Shown here piece after piece: positions 5,383-10,181 of a stretch of 10,181 bases of DNA; the first letter of the stretch is position 1; every line of letters begins with the position of its first letter. A program made the translations under genes and the position numbers. The notes beneath the pieces were generated by a model, which worked only from the letters and a program-made list of their open reading frames with translations, was not told the DNA's origin and did not search any database. Origin of the DNA: an archaeon (lineage in GTDB: Archaea > Asgardarchaeota > Hermodarchaeia > Hermodarchaeales > Hermodarchaeaceae); contig JABXGV010000316.1 of assembly GCA_016550485.1 (NCBI GenBank), positions 1 through 10,181 on the forward strand, given 5' to 3'.

Positions 5383-6435
5383 GTGACCGTCATTGACTTC
5401 CATTACAGAGTGGCGCATGGCAAGGAGATGACGAGCAGATTCGACACCTCCTCGACCGAAATCCACCTCTCAGTCAAGGGCATTATTGACATCGATTTGT
5501 CGCCACTCCAGCACTTTCCTCGCCTTCAGAGGTTCCAACTCTCCGATAATCCGCTGAATGCTGTTGACCTCGCCCCCCTCCAGCACTGCCCCGACCTCCG
5601 ATACCTTGGGCTCGAGGCGAACGAGTTGACCTCCGTGGACCTAGCACCACTCCGACACTGTCCGCACCTCCACAGCCTCCAGCTCTGGCTGAATCACTTG
5701 ACCTCCCTCGACCTCGCTCCCCTCAGGCACTGCTCAAGCCTCCACACGCTTACTCTAAAAAGAAATTCATTAACGCAGGTGAACCTCAGCCCACTCCAGG
5801 ATACTAACCTTCAAACCCTACAGCTAGATGAGAATCAGTTGACGGCTCTGGACTTATCTCCTCTTCAACACTGTACGAGCCTCCAGGGTCTTTGGCTCGG
5901 CGGTAATCAGTTGACCTCCATGGATTTGTCACCCCTCCAGCACTGTAAATACCTCCAAACCCTCGAAGTCTCGGCCAACCAGTTGACCTCCGTAGACCTT
6001 GCCCCCCTCCAACACTGCACCCATCTACGAACCCTTTGGGTCGCGGCGAATCCGTTGGCCACAATAGACCTTGCCCCCCTCCAACACTGCACCAATCTAG
6101 AAAGCCTCAATCTCGACTTGAATCAGTTAACGACGGTGGATCTGTCACCTCTCCAGCACTGCACCAACCTCCAAACCCTCATGCTCTACGCCAACCAATT
6201 GACAGCAATTGACCTGTCACCTCTCCAGCACTGCACCAACCTCCAAACCCTCTGGCTCAAAGAGAATCCGTTGACACAGGTGGATGTATCCGCTCTCTTT
6301 GCCTGTCCTACATTCAAGCACCTCTCGCTGGATAAAGGGGTGGTAGTGACAGCGGACCCAAAGTTTCAGAAAACTGCCTCGGAGTTCACCTGGTTAGAGG
6401 AGCTGGGTAAAGTAGAGTGGCGGTCTAGTCCATGA
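5383..6435 (+). CDS. Leucine-rich repeat protein, twelve 24-residue repeats
   Basis: A 350-residue protein without signal peptide or membrane span, so presumably cytoplasmic. After about 36 N-terminal residues come 12 leucine-rich repeats, mostly 24 residues long. Each reads roughly N-Q-L-T-x-V-D-L-S-P-L-Q-H-C-T-N-L-Q-T-L-x-L. The fifth repeat lacks the Cys (LSPLQDTNLQ, 23 residues) and the twelfth is degenerate (VDVSALFACPTF). A capping C-terminus ends FTWLEELGKVEWRSSP. LRR proteins with DLSPL-x-x-C-x-N-L repeats are frequent in Asgard archaea and form curved scaffolds for protein binding; the partner is unknown. The start is the GTG at 5383 with GGAGG ten bases upstream. Repeats ten and eleven share a 39-base identical block, showing recent copying or conversion. 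Confidence 0.9.
   Translation: MTVIDFHYRVAHGKEMTSRFDTSSTEIHLSVKGIIDIDLSPLQHFPRLQRFQLSDNPLNAVDLAPLQHCPDLRYLGLEANELTSVDLAPLRHCPHLHSLQLWLNHLTSLDLAPLRHCSSLHTLTLKRNSLTQVNLSPLQDTNLQTLQLDENQLTALDLSPLQHCTSLQGLWLGGNQLTSMDLSPLQHCKYLQTLEVSANQLTSVDLAPLQHCTHLRTLWVAANPLATIDLAPLQHCTNLESLNLDLNQLTTVDLSPLQHCTNLQTLMLYANQLTAIDLSPLQHCTNLQTLWLKENPLTQVDVSALFACPTFKHLSLDKGVVVTADPKFQKTASEFTWLEELGKVEWRSSP
6142..6252 (+). repeat. Exact 39-base repeat inside the LRR gene
   Basis: Bases 6142-6180 and 6214-6252 are identical over 39 bases and lie exactly one repeat unit (72 bases) apart. They encode LSPLQHCTNLQTL in consecutive repeats. Neighbouring units differ at many third positions, so this pair reflects a recent duplication or gene conversion. 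Confidence 0.85.
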
Positions 6436-6493
6436 AGTTATATTCCTGGTTCTTTGAGAGCTCTCCTTTTGGTCTGATATTTCCCTTGCCTGA

Positions 6494-6504
6494 TTCTTTT
6501 TTTG
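6494..6504 (+). terminator. T-rich terminator after the LRR gene
   Basis: A run of about eight T within TTCTTTTTTTGG lies about 60 bases after the LRR stop, in the 97-base gap before the convergent HEAT gene. T-runs without a strong hairpin are typical archaeal termination signals. Confidence 0.4.
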
Positions 6505-6532
6505 GTATTGTTCAGGTCCCATCAAGGCCCCT

Positions 6533-7141
6533 CTAACTAAGCTTCTTATCTAAGTATATGCTTGCTATAGCCTCTTTCAGGCTCTGTTTAACGGTTTGGT
6601 CCCTTTCCTGCTGTTGTACCCTCTGGAGAGCCTCCACCACCGCTGTATTATACATCGCCTCCCTCATCATCCCAAGACATCTGGCTGCCTCGGTTCGTAC
6701 CGTTGCCTTGTCGTCGTGGAGAGAGGTAATAAGGGCTGGGATGGCGGGTCCGCCGATGCCTGCTAGGACCTTTATCGCATTCTTCCGCAGTTCAGCCTTA
6801 TCATCCTGTAACACCTGAATGAGAATGCCTACTGCTGCTTCACCCATCCTGATTAGGGTTTGGAGAGCCTTCAGCAATACATCCCCACTATCGTCATAGG
6901 TGAGAGTGTGGAGAATCGGAATAATGGCACGCTGGTCCTTGATTTGTCCAAGCCCCTCGATAGCCCACCACCGCGTAGCAACCTCATCATCTTCGAGGAG
7001 GCTCAGTAGTGGTTCAACAGAGGCTTCACCAATCTCTACGAGGGACTGGATGGCTCTCCTCGATTTCTCTGCATCAAGAAGATGGAGGACCTTGATGTAG
7101 CGTTGTATCATCGCAGCTTGTTCTTCTTTCCTGTGTTCCAT
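6533..7141 (-). CDS. HEAT-repeat protein (second, about five repeats)
   Basis: A 202-residue soluble alpha-solenoid of the same general type as the protein at 4190-4828. HEAT units are visible from about residue 25 onward: KSRRAIQSLVEIG/ASVEPLLSLL, VATRWWAIEGLGQI/RAIIPILHTL, VLLKALQTLIRMG/AAVGILIQVL, ELRKNAIKVLAGIG/PAIPALITSL, TVRTEAARCLGMM/AVVEALQRV. The C-terminal helix ends ASIYLDKKLS. I choose the ATG at 7141 because GAGGA lies about 7 bases upstream; a TTG seven codons earlier would put that site inside the gene. AT-rich TAAATTATT about 35-45 bases upstream may be the promoter. It probably serves as a protein-binding scaffold. The two HEAT proteins differ strongly in sequence, so they are distant relatives rather than a recent duplicate. 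Confidence 0.88.
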   Translation of the reverse strand: MEHRKEEQAAMIQRYIKVLHLLDAEKSRRAIQSLVEIGEASVEPLLSLLEDDEVATRWWAIEGLGQIKDQRAIIPILHTLTYDDSGDVLLKALQTLIRMGEAAVGILIQVLQDDKAELRKNAIKVLAGIGGPAIPALITSLHDDKATVRTEAARCLGMMREAMYNTAVVEALQRVQQQERDQTVKQSLKEAIASIYLDKKLS

Positions 7142-7225
7142 TAGACTATCCTCTGAGTTCAAGGAATAGTTTTTCCTTCAATCAATAATTTATCAATTTA
7201 CCTTTACAAATGGATTTCCAACAAG

Positions 7226-7242
7226 GAGCGGCATCTCCGCTC
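7226..7242. repeat. Perfect hairpin GAGCGG-N5-CCGCTC
   Basis: Six-base perfect arms with a five-base loop lie between the second HEAT gene and the small membrane-protein gene. No T-run directly follows the hairpin on either strand, so this is not a simple terminator. It could be an operator or an RNA structure downstream of the 7292 gene. Confidence 0.35.
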
Positions 7243-7251
7243 TGGGCAAGT

Positions 7252-7258
7252 GAAAAAA
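7252..7258 (-). terminator. T-run after the 74-residue membrane protein
   Basis: On the minus strand a TTTTTTCAC string follows the stop of the 7292-7516 gene by about 35 bases. The same TTTTTTCAC occurs downstream of its relative at 7734-7967, supporting a shared style of terminator. Confidence 0.4.
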
Positions 7259-7291
7259 TGGGGGGAAAGAGATGAGTGCAGGTACTGTACA

Positions 7292-7516
7292 CTACATTCT
7301 CTTCCAAGCGCATCCAAGCATTAACAGTAACCAAGACATGAGGAGGAAGATACCCATGAGAAGATACCAGAGCCAGTGAATCGGAACTAGGCCGGTGTTA
7401 AAGATGGCGATCCAGTTCCAGGTTTCAAAGGATCCGATGGCGTAGAGGACAATTCCTATGATAAGTAACAAAATGGAGAAGTAGAAGTTATTCTTTGTTG
7501 GTGGAGTTAAAGGCAT
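7292..7516 (-). CDS. Small two-span membrane protein with LTPPTK N-terminus
   Basis: A 74-residue membrane protein. MPLTPPTKNNFYF is followed by a first span (11-29, SILLLIIGIVLYAIGSF) and a second (46-70). A Trp-rich loop ETWNWIAIFN lies between them, and the protein ends CAWKRM. It resembles the protein encoded at 7734-7967 in its LTPPxK start, in F-x-x-S-I/L-L-L at the span entry and in two-span layout. Short LTPPK-type membrane proteins like these seem to be recurrent in Asgard genomes (from memory, not checked); their function is unknown. The start is the ATG at 7516 with GAGG eight bases upstream. TATA-like GTTATAATA about 50 bases upstream gives it its own promoter. It is terminated separately from the downstream HEAT gene. 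Confidence 0.75.
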   Translation of the reverse strand: MPLTPPTKNNFYFSILLLIIGIVLYAIGSFETWNWIAIFNTGLVPIHWLWYLLMGIFLLMSWLLLMLGCAWKRM

Positions 7517-7563
7517 AACGTTAACCTCTAAAGATTATATGCTCTACATTGACCTAAAAGTTG

Positions 7564-7573
7564 TATTATAACC
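7564..7573 (-). promoter_or_regulatory. TATA-like element of the 7292-7516 gene
   Basis: The minus strand reads GGTTATAATAC about 50 bases before the ATG at 7516. This would leave a leader of about 20-25 bases that includes the GAGG ribosome binding site. Confidence 0.4.
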
Positions 7574-7694
7574 TTTCCCCTATCAATGAATCAAAGAACC
7601 CCTCACCCTATTTTAGAGAAATCAAGCTTGCATTCATTTCTGGTATAGAGACTGGCTACCAAGCTCACTCAAGCTTCTATCCACTATAAGAGTG

Positions 7695-7739
7695 AAAAAA
7701 GGAAAAGGAGAAGGGTTTCTAGAACCTGTCATTCTAGAA
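7695..7739 (-). terminator. Hairpin plus T-tract after the 7734 gene
   Basis: TTCTAGAA occurs at 7732-7739 (including the stop codon) and again at 7717-7724. Because the octamer is self-complementary, the two copies can pair as an 8-base stem with a seven-base loop. On the minus strand it is followed by a pyrimidine-rich stretch ending in TTTTTTCAC, which looks like an intrinsic terminator overlapping the stop codon. The same pairing in the DNA would also read as a tandem palindrome. Confidence 0.5.
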
Positions 7740-7967
7740 GCCCTTGAAGGCAACACCAGCACAAATCAAGCCGAAGGCAAAGAGCATAATGTGAAAGGCT
7801 AAGGTCATAACGAACCATTCAATGAGAGGAATATCAAAAAATCCGCCGGTAAAAATGTGGTATGACAATATAACTGCAAAAGCAAAGAAGACAAGGGCTA
7901 CGATTCCTAGTATCAACGAGAGCCTAAACACGATCTTTTTCGGGGGAGTTAATCGAATAGTTACCAT
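7734..7967 (-). CDS. Small two-span membrane protein with LTPPKK N-terminus
   Basis: A 77-residue membrane protein. MVTIRLTPPKKIVFRL leads into span one (about residues 13-35); a short exterior loop SYHIFTGGFFDIP follows, then span two (48-72) and a short AFKGF end. It is related in design to the 74-residue protein just downstream at 7292-7516: both start with LTPPxK and have two spans with a small loop. The start is taken as the ATG at 7967. A GTG four codons earlier is possible, but an AATTAAATTAT element 25-35 bases before the ATG suggests a transcript starting almost at the ATG. Function is unknown. A hairpin-T-tract follows the stop codon. Confidence 0.75.
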   Translation of the reverse strand: MVTIRLTPPKKIVFRLSLILGIVALVFFAFAVILSYHIFTGGFFDIPLIEWFVMTLAFHIMLFAFGLICAGVAFKGF

Positions 7968-7992
7968 AGTAATTAACACCAGTTGAAAGGAT

Positions 7993-8003
7993 AATTTAAT
8001 TCC
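7993..8003 (-). promoter_or_regulatory. TATA-like element of the 7734-7967 gene
   Basis: The minus strand reads GAATTAAATTAT about 30 bases before the ATG at 7967, placing transcription start within a few bases of the start codon (leaderless or near so). No Shine-Dalgarno site is seen between them. Confidence 0.45.
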
Positions 8004-8057
8004 TCTCTTCTATTATAATAGCGTTTCCTTCCATCGGTAAGTAGCTTTCTAAAGGCA

Positions 8058-8597
8058 TCACTTTGATTTCCGTCGGGGAATAATGAACCGTACCCTCTTG
8101 CGATATTCTCTGTAACCGTCACCAAACCTTTGAATTAGTTCTCTTTCCTCATACAGCAGCAACCCTAGCTGTAGGGGAGTATAGATTATTGCAACAAGTA
8201 GCAGGGGTACGAAATCGAAAATCAGGGCGAAGGCAGGAGTCGCGAAGATGAACCCAAGGGTTTGAGGATGCCGACAATAGGAGTACGCACCACCAGTCAC
8301 GAAGGTTGCGGTTCTTGTCGCCTCACCGATTTCGCCTCCTTGGGCTCGAACGCGTCCCAGCGATGTCACTCCCCAAGTAATGAACATCACCCCTAAAATC
8401 AGCAATACCTGCCCCACCAACAACTGGATGAACCGCCAGAGGGAGAATAGACTAGCTCCGGGCAGGAGTAGCCACGGAATAGGAAGGAAGAACCACATCA
8501 GAACCAAAACAAGAATCAGTACCAGGAAGTAGAGCAGATTGGGCAACATCACGATGACGAATCGTGATCCGGAGCTCCGACCGACTGATTGTGTCAA
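8058..8597 (-). CDS. Isoprenylcysteine/phospholipid methyltransferase-like membrane protein
   Basis: A 179-residue membrane protein of the ICMT/PEMT superfamily. Spans are near residues 14-36, 40-50, 58-82 and 117-147. The diagnostic C-terminal core is present: TGGAYSYCRHPQTLGF (101-116, matching the G-x-Y-x-x-x-R-H-P motif) and YEERELIQRFGDGYREYRKRV (split as EERELIQRFG and GYREYRKRV, 149-169), ending in FIIPRRKSK. This core binds S-adenosylmethionine; eukaryotic relatives methylate prenylated cysteines or phosphatidylethanolamine, and the substrate here is unknown. The start is TTG at 8597, placed 8 bases after a perfect GGAGG. A GTG at 8606 would overlap that site and is less likely. It is the last gene of a three-gene operon after a flavin reductase (32-base gap). 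Confidence 0.85.
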   Translation of the reverse strand: MTQSVGRSSGSRFVIVMLPNLLYFLVLILVLVLMWFFLPIPWLLLPGASLFSLWRFIQLLVGQVLLILGVMFITWGVTSLGRVRAQGGEIGEATRTATFVTGGAYSYCRHPQTLGFIFATPAFALIFDFVPLLLVAIIYTPLQLGLLLYEERELIQRFGDGYREYRKRVRFIIPRRKSK

Positions 8598-8600
8598 CTC

Positions 8601-8610
8601 AATCACCTCC
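8601..8610 (-). promoter_or_regulatory. Extended Shine-Dalgarno site deciding the methyltransferase start
   Basis: The minus strand reads GGAGGTGATT, an almost full complement of the archaeal 16S rRNA 3' end (GATCACCTCC). It leaves an 8-base spacer to the TTG at 8597, whereas the GTG inside the site cannot be used with it. Confidence 0.65.
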
Positions 8611-8629
8611 TTTCCAAGTCACTAGAAGA

Positions 8630-9148
8630 TTATCGTCCTTTGTAAAAGATTTCGCCCACTCGCCGGTACTCACCAAACCAATACATAATCGCGTCATCAC
8701 GCTGGTATTCCTCATCAACATGAACTGCAACAATGTTCCCGATAAACCAGTGATGGCTCCCTGTATATTGCACCTGGTGGACAAGCTTGCATTCGAGGTT
8801 CACCGGGCACTCTTGGATGAGGACGCTCTCAATCACGGCTCCTTCCATTGGGGTCGGCTCCTCCCGGTTGAATTTCTCCTCCTCGCGGCCAGAGACGGAT
8901 CCCACCCAGCGAACGATGTCGAGCTGGTCGGGGGTCGGGATATTGATCCCAAAATCCTTAGCGTGTTGCAGCAGCTCAAAGGTGTAGGTCGCTGGGCGAA
9001 TCCCCACCATAACTGCGGGCGTGGGCTGGAAGGAAAAGAAGGAAAAGGCTGCCGCCGTCAAGATATTCTGCTTCACCGTAACCAGCACCAGCGGAAAGCC
9101 AGGGAGGGCAGCTAACCCAGCAACCGGTTCTTTCTCAGTCTTTGTCAC
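8630..9148 (-). CDS. Flavin reductase-like (FMN-binding split-barrel) protein
   Basis: A 172-residue soluble protein of the flavin reductase-like domain family (PF01613). The domain spans almost the full length: FPLVLVTV (18-25), an N-x-L-T-A-A-A-F-S-F-F-S-F strand that binds FMN phosphate (28-40), VMVGIRPATYTFELL (46-60), FGINIP (66-71), and the conserved GSVSGREEEKF loop (83-93). Late conserved elements are ECPVNLECKL (113-122) and H-W-F-I-G-N-I-V-A-V-H-V (133-144). Members bind FMN and reduce flavin or act in electron transfer in the cytosol. The start is GTG at 9148, with a GGTGG-like site 6 bases upstream. It is 17 bases after the TatD-like gene and 32 before the methyltransferase gene, so the three are very likely one transcript. 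Confidence 0.88.
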   Translation of the reverse strand: MTKTEKEPVAGLAALPGFPLVLVTVKQNILTAAAFSFFSFQPTPAVMVGIRPATYTFELLQHAKDFGINIPTPDQLDIVRWVGSVSGREEEKFNREEPTPMEGAVIESVLIQECPVNLECKLVHQVQYTGSHHWFIGNIVAVHVDEEYQRDDAIMYWFGEYRRVGEIFYKGR

Positions 9149-9165
9149 ACGAATCCACCCATCTC

Positions 9166-9936
9166 TTAAACCAACGAGGTAGCTAGATGCTGTGCATACT
9201 TGTCAAGTTGAGGAATCCCCTTCATGATCCGCAGGGAATTCCGGTGGATGGTGTTCTCTAATTCCTCAAAAGTGATACCTCTAAGCTTTGCTACCTTCCC
9301 AAGGAGCCCTGTGAGAATCACCGAAGGGGCTTTCCAGGTTCTGGGGATTGTGTCTATCTCTGAAAGGAGCAACTCATCAGGCACCTCTTGTGCCACCATC
9401 TTGTAGACCCTTGGGTGTAGGGTAAAGTAGTACCCTTTGTCTGCGCCAGCTCTAATCGAGTCTACTGAGTCGCTATGAGCGTGGAATATGACCCGTTTCA
9501 GATCATAGGCTGACAGATACGCTAACGCGTCATCGCTTGCACTGCGTATGTGCAAGTTCAGTATCTTATCCTCGTTCTCGGCTTCCGCTAGGAAGACATC
9601 GAAGAGCTGCTTCTGAAGGGCAGGTGTTGACTCCGGAAATCTTTCGAGGGCCCGATAGTCGATGCCAATCTCCCCCAGCATCCCCACCTCCTCAAAGTGG
9701 GACCGGACCTCATCCAGCCTGCCAGTATACTCGGCTGCATACCAGGGGAGGACACCAAACGCGGGGAAGATGAACGCCTGTTCCTTGATTCTTTCCAAGG
9801 TGGAGTGGTAGGTGGGGAAGTCGCAGGCCTGAGCGGCTACGAGTATCTGGTTTTCATTAATGTCTTTCAGCGTGCGTGCCAGCGTTTCCGCGCTGTGATA
9901 GCGGTTGCAGATATGGAAGTGCATATCAACTAGCAT
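9166..9936 (-). CDS. TatD-like metal-dependent hydrolase
   Basis: A 256-residue TIM-barrel amidohydrolase of the TatD family (PF01026). Metal ligands are in the usual order: H-x-H at 6 and 8 (MLVDMHFH), E89 in GEIGID (88-93), H129 in LNLHI, H154 (or H152) in FHAHS, and D195 in LLSEID. The C-terminal helix has the family-like EELENTIHRNSLRIM, including N233. TatD proteins are DNases or related phosphodiesterases, but archaeal relatives are diverse and the substrate is not known. The start is the ATG at 9936 with GAGGAG eight bases upstream. It leads an operon with a flavin reductase and a methyltransferase, an association that does not suggest an obvious pathway. Length is about normal for the family. 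Confidence 0.88.
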   Translation of the reverse strand: MLVDMHFHICNRYHSAETLARTLKDINENQILVAAQACDFPTYHSTLERIKEQAFIFPAFGVLPWYAAEYTGRLDEVRSHFEEVGMLGEIGIDYRALERFPESTPALQKQLFDVFLAEAENEDKILNLHIRSASDDALAYLSAYDLKRVIFHAHSDSVDSIRAGADKGYYFTLHPRVYKMVAQEVPDELLLSEIDTIPRTWKAPSVILTGLLGKVAKLRGITFEELENTIHRNSLRIMKGIPQLDKYAQHLATSLV

Positions 9937-10004
9937 CTAAGACACTCCTCGTGGTTCACATGTCCTGTGTGTTCGCTAGAAAAGGGTATTGGCAAAGGCA
10001 AAAC

Positions 10005-10014
10005 GTCACGTGAC
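10005..10014. promoter_or_regulatory. Perfect 10-bp palindrome GTCACGTGAC
   Basis: An unbroken palindrome lies in the gap upstream of the TatD operon. It is followed at 10021-10039 by an inverted repeat AAGAGA-N7-TCTCTT. Either may be a regulator site for the operon; no matching known operator is claimed. Confidence 0.35.
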
Positions 10015-10020
10015 TTTCGT

Positions 10021-10039
10021 AAGAGACTTCGTTTCTCTT
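10021..10039. repeat. Inverted repeat AAGAGA-N7-TCTCTT
   Basis: Six-base perfect arms with a seven-base spacer lie between the palindrome at 10005 and the plus-strand TATA box at 10056. The spacing from the TATA box suggests a site for an activator or a TFB-proximal factor, but this is only position-based. Confidence 0.3.
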
Positions 10040-10055
10040 GCATATACCGATATGG

Positions 10056-10063
10056 TTTTATAC
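10056..10063 (+). promoter_or_regulatory. Plus-strand TATA box of a gene beyond the window
   Basis: TTTTATAC, preceded by an AT-rich CATATACCGATATGG region, fits the archaeal TATA consensus. It predicts a transcription start near 10086, just before the tandem operator. No convincing coding frame follows within the window: an ATG at 10088 gives only 23 residues, and an ATG at 10169 may be the start of the next gene. Confidence 0.5.
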
Positions 10064-10082
10064 AACGACGAATGGGAAAATC

Positions 10083-10132
10083 GTGTAATGAGAAGAATAT
10101 TCTCAAACAGTGAGAATAGCTTTCTCATACAC
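10083..10132. promoter_or_regulatory. Tandem palindromic operator, two TGAGAA-N5-TTCTCA sites
   Basis: Two copies of TGAGAA-N5-TTCTCA occupy 10089-10105 and 10111-10127. The arms are identical and perfect, while the spacers differ (GAATA, TAGCT). The centres are 22 bases apart, two DNA turns, so dimers on each site would sit on the same face. GTGTA before the first and TACAC after the last (10083-10087, 10128-10132) extend the whole element as an outer inverted repeat. It begins three bases after the predicted transcription start, where a bound protein would block RNA polymerase. This is the signature of a repressor site for a dimeric regulator, likely for the gene to the right. Confidence 0.7.
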
Positions 10133-10181
10133 CGTAATAGAAATTGGAAGTCAGATTAGAGATCCCTAATGCTGTCTTTCA

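Noticed and set aside
5804..6110. Minus-strand Gly/Trp/Arg-rich frames inside the LRR gene
   Set aside because: Their periodic sequence simply reflects the 72-base repeat on the opposite strand.
5383..6435. Tandem DNA repeats as a CRISPR array or satellite
   Set aside because: The 72-base periodicity is coding LRR repeat, in one open frame with protein-level constraint; there are no unique spacers between identical repeats.
8564..9115. Plus-strand 183-residue frame
   Set aside because: It lies antisense across the flavin-reductase gene, whose domain motifs are clear, and runs into the methyltransferase start region; no recognisable domain.
10088..10160. Short ATG frame of 23 residues after the right-end TATA box
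   Set aside because: It is covered by the tandem palindromes, has no domain or span, and no ribosome binding site; better read as operator DNA.
1..10181. tRNA, rRNA, insertion sequence, integrase or toxin-antitoxin genes
   Set aside because: I looked for cloverleaf-like strings, transposase motifs and terminal inverted repeats and saw none; the duplicated gene end at 1582 has no target-site duplication that I can recognise.

Overview
The window looks archaeal. Several genes have TATA-box-like elements (for example TTTAAAT about 28 bases before an ATG), at least one gene looks leaderless, and other genes carry strong GGAGG Shine-Dalgarno sites with ATG, GTG or TTG starts. The protein content (HEAT and leucine-rich repeat proteins, a tiny RING-like zinc finger, DUF362, many small membrane proteins starting with an LTPPK-type motif) is reminiscent of Asgard archaea, possibly Thorarchaeota-like. 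That placement is an inference from gene style, since no rRNA or marker gene is present.

Layout. (1) 1-1650, plus strand: an ATC-hydrolase-family gene, an AT-richer multi-pass membrane protein, then a 17-codon scrap closely matching the 3' end of the first gene, which is the footprint of a lost paralogue. (2) 1656-3285, minus strand: a TPR-like helical protein, a 45-residue single-span membrane protein, and a DUF362 protein, probably transcribed in that order. (3) 3330-4139, plus strand: a leaderless-looking RING-like zinc finger followed almost at once by a sequon-rich, two-span surface protein. (4) 4190-5259: a minus-strand five-repeat HEAT protein divergent from a plus-strand three-span membrane protein. 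(5) 5383-6435, plus strand: a 12-repeat leucine-rich repeat protein with 24-residue repeats, facing a second minus-strand HEAT protein (6533-7141). (6) 7292-7967, minus strand: two related two-span small membrane proteins, each with its own promoter and T-rich terminator. (7) 8058-9936, minus strand: a tight three-gene operon of TatD-like hydrolase, flavin-reductase-like protein and isoprenylcysteine/phospholipid-methyltransferase-like membrane enzyme. (8) 9937-10181: an intergenic control region with a plus-strand TATA box followed by two identical-arm palindromes (TGAGAA-N5-TTCTCA) exactly 22 bp apart, looking like a tandem operator for a gene beyond the window.

Most genes are protein-interaction scaffolds (HEAT, LRR, TPR, RING) or small membrane proteins rather than a metabolic pathway. 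The strongest leads are the tandem operator, the duplicated 3' gene end flanking a membrane gene, and the RING/surface-protein pair. No mobile element, CRISPR array, tRNA or rRNA was seen.
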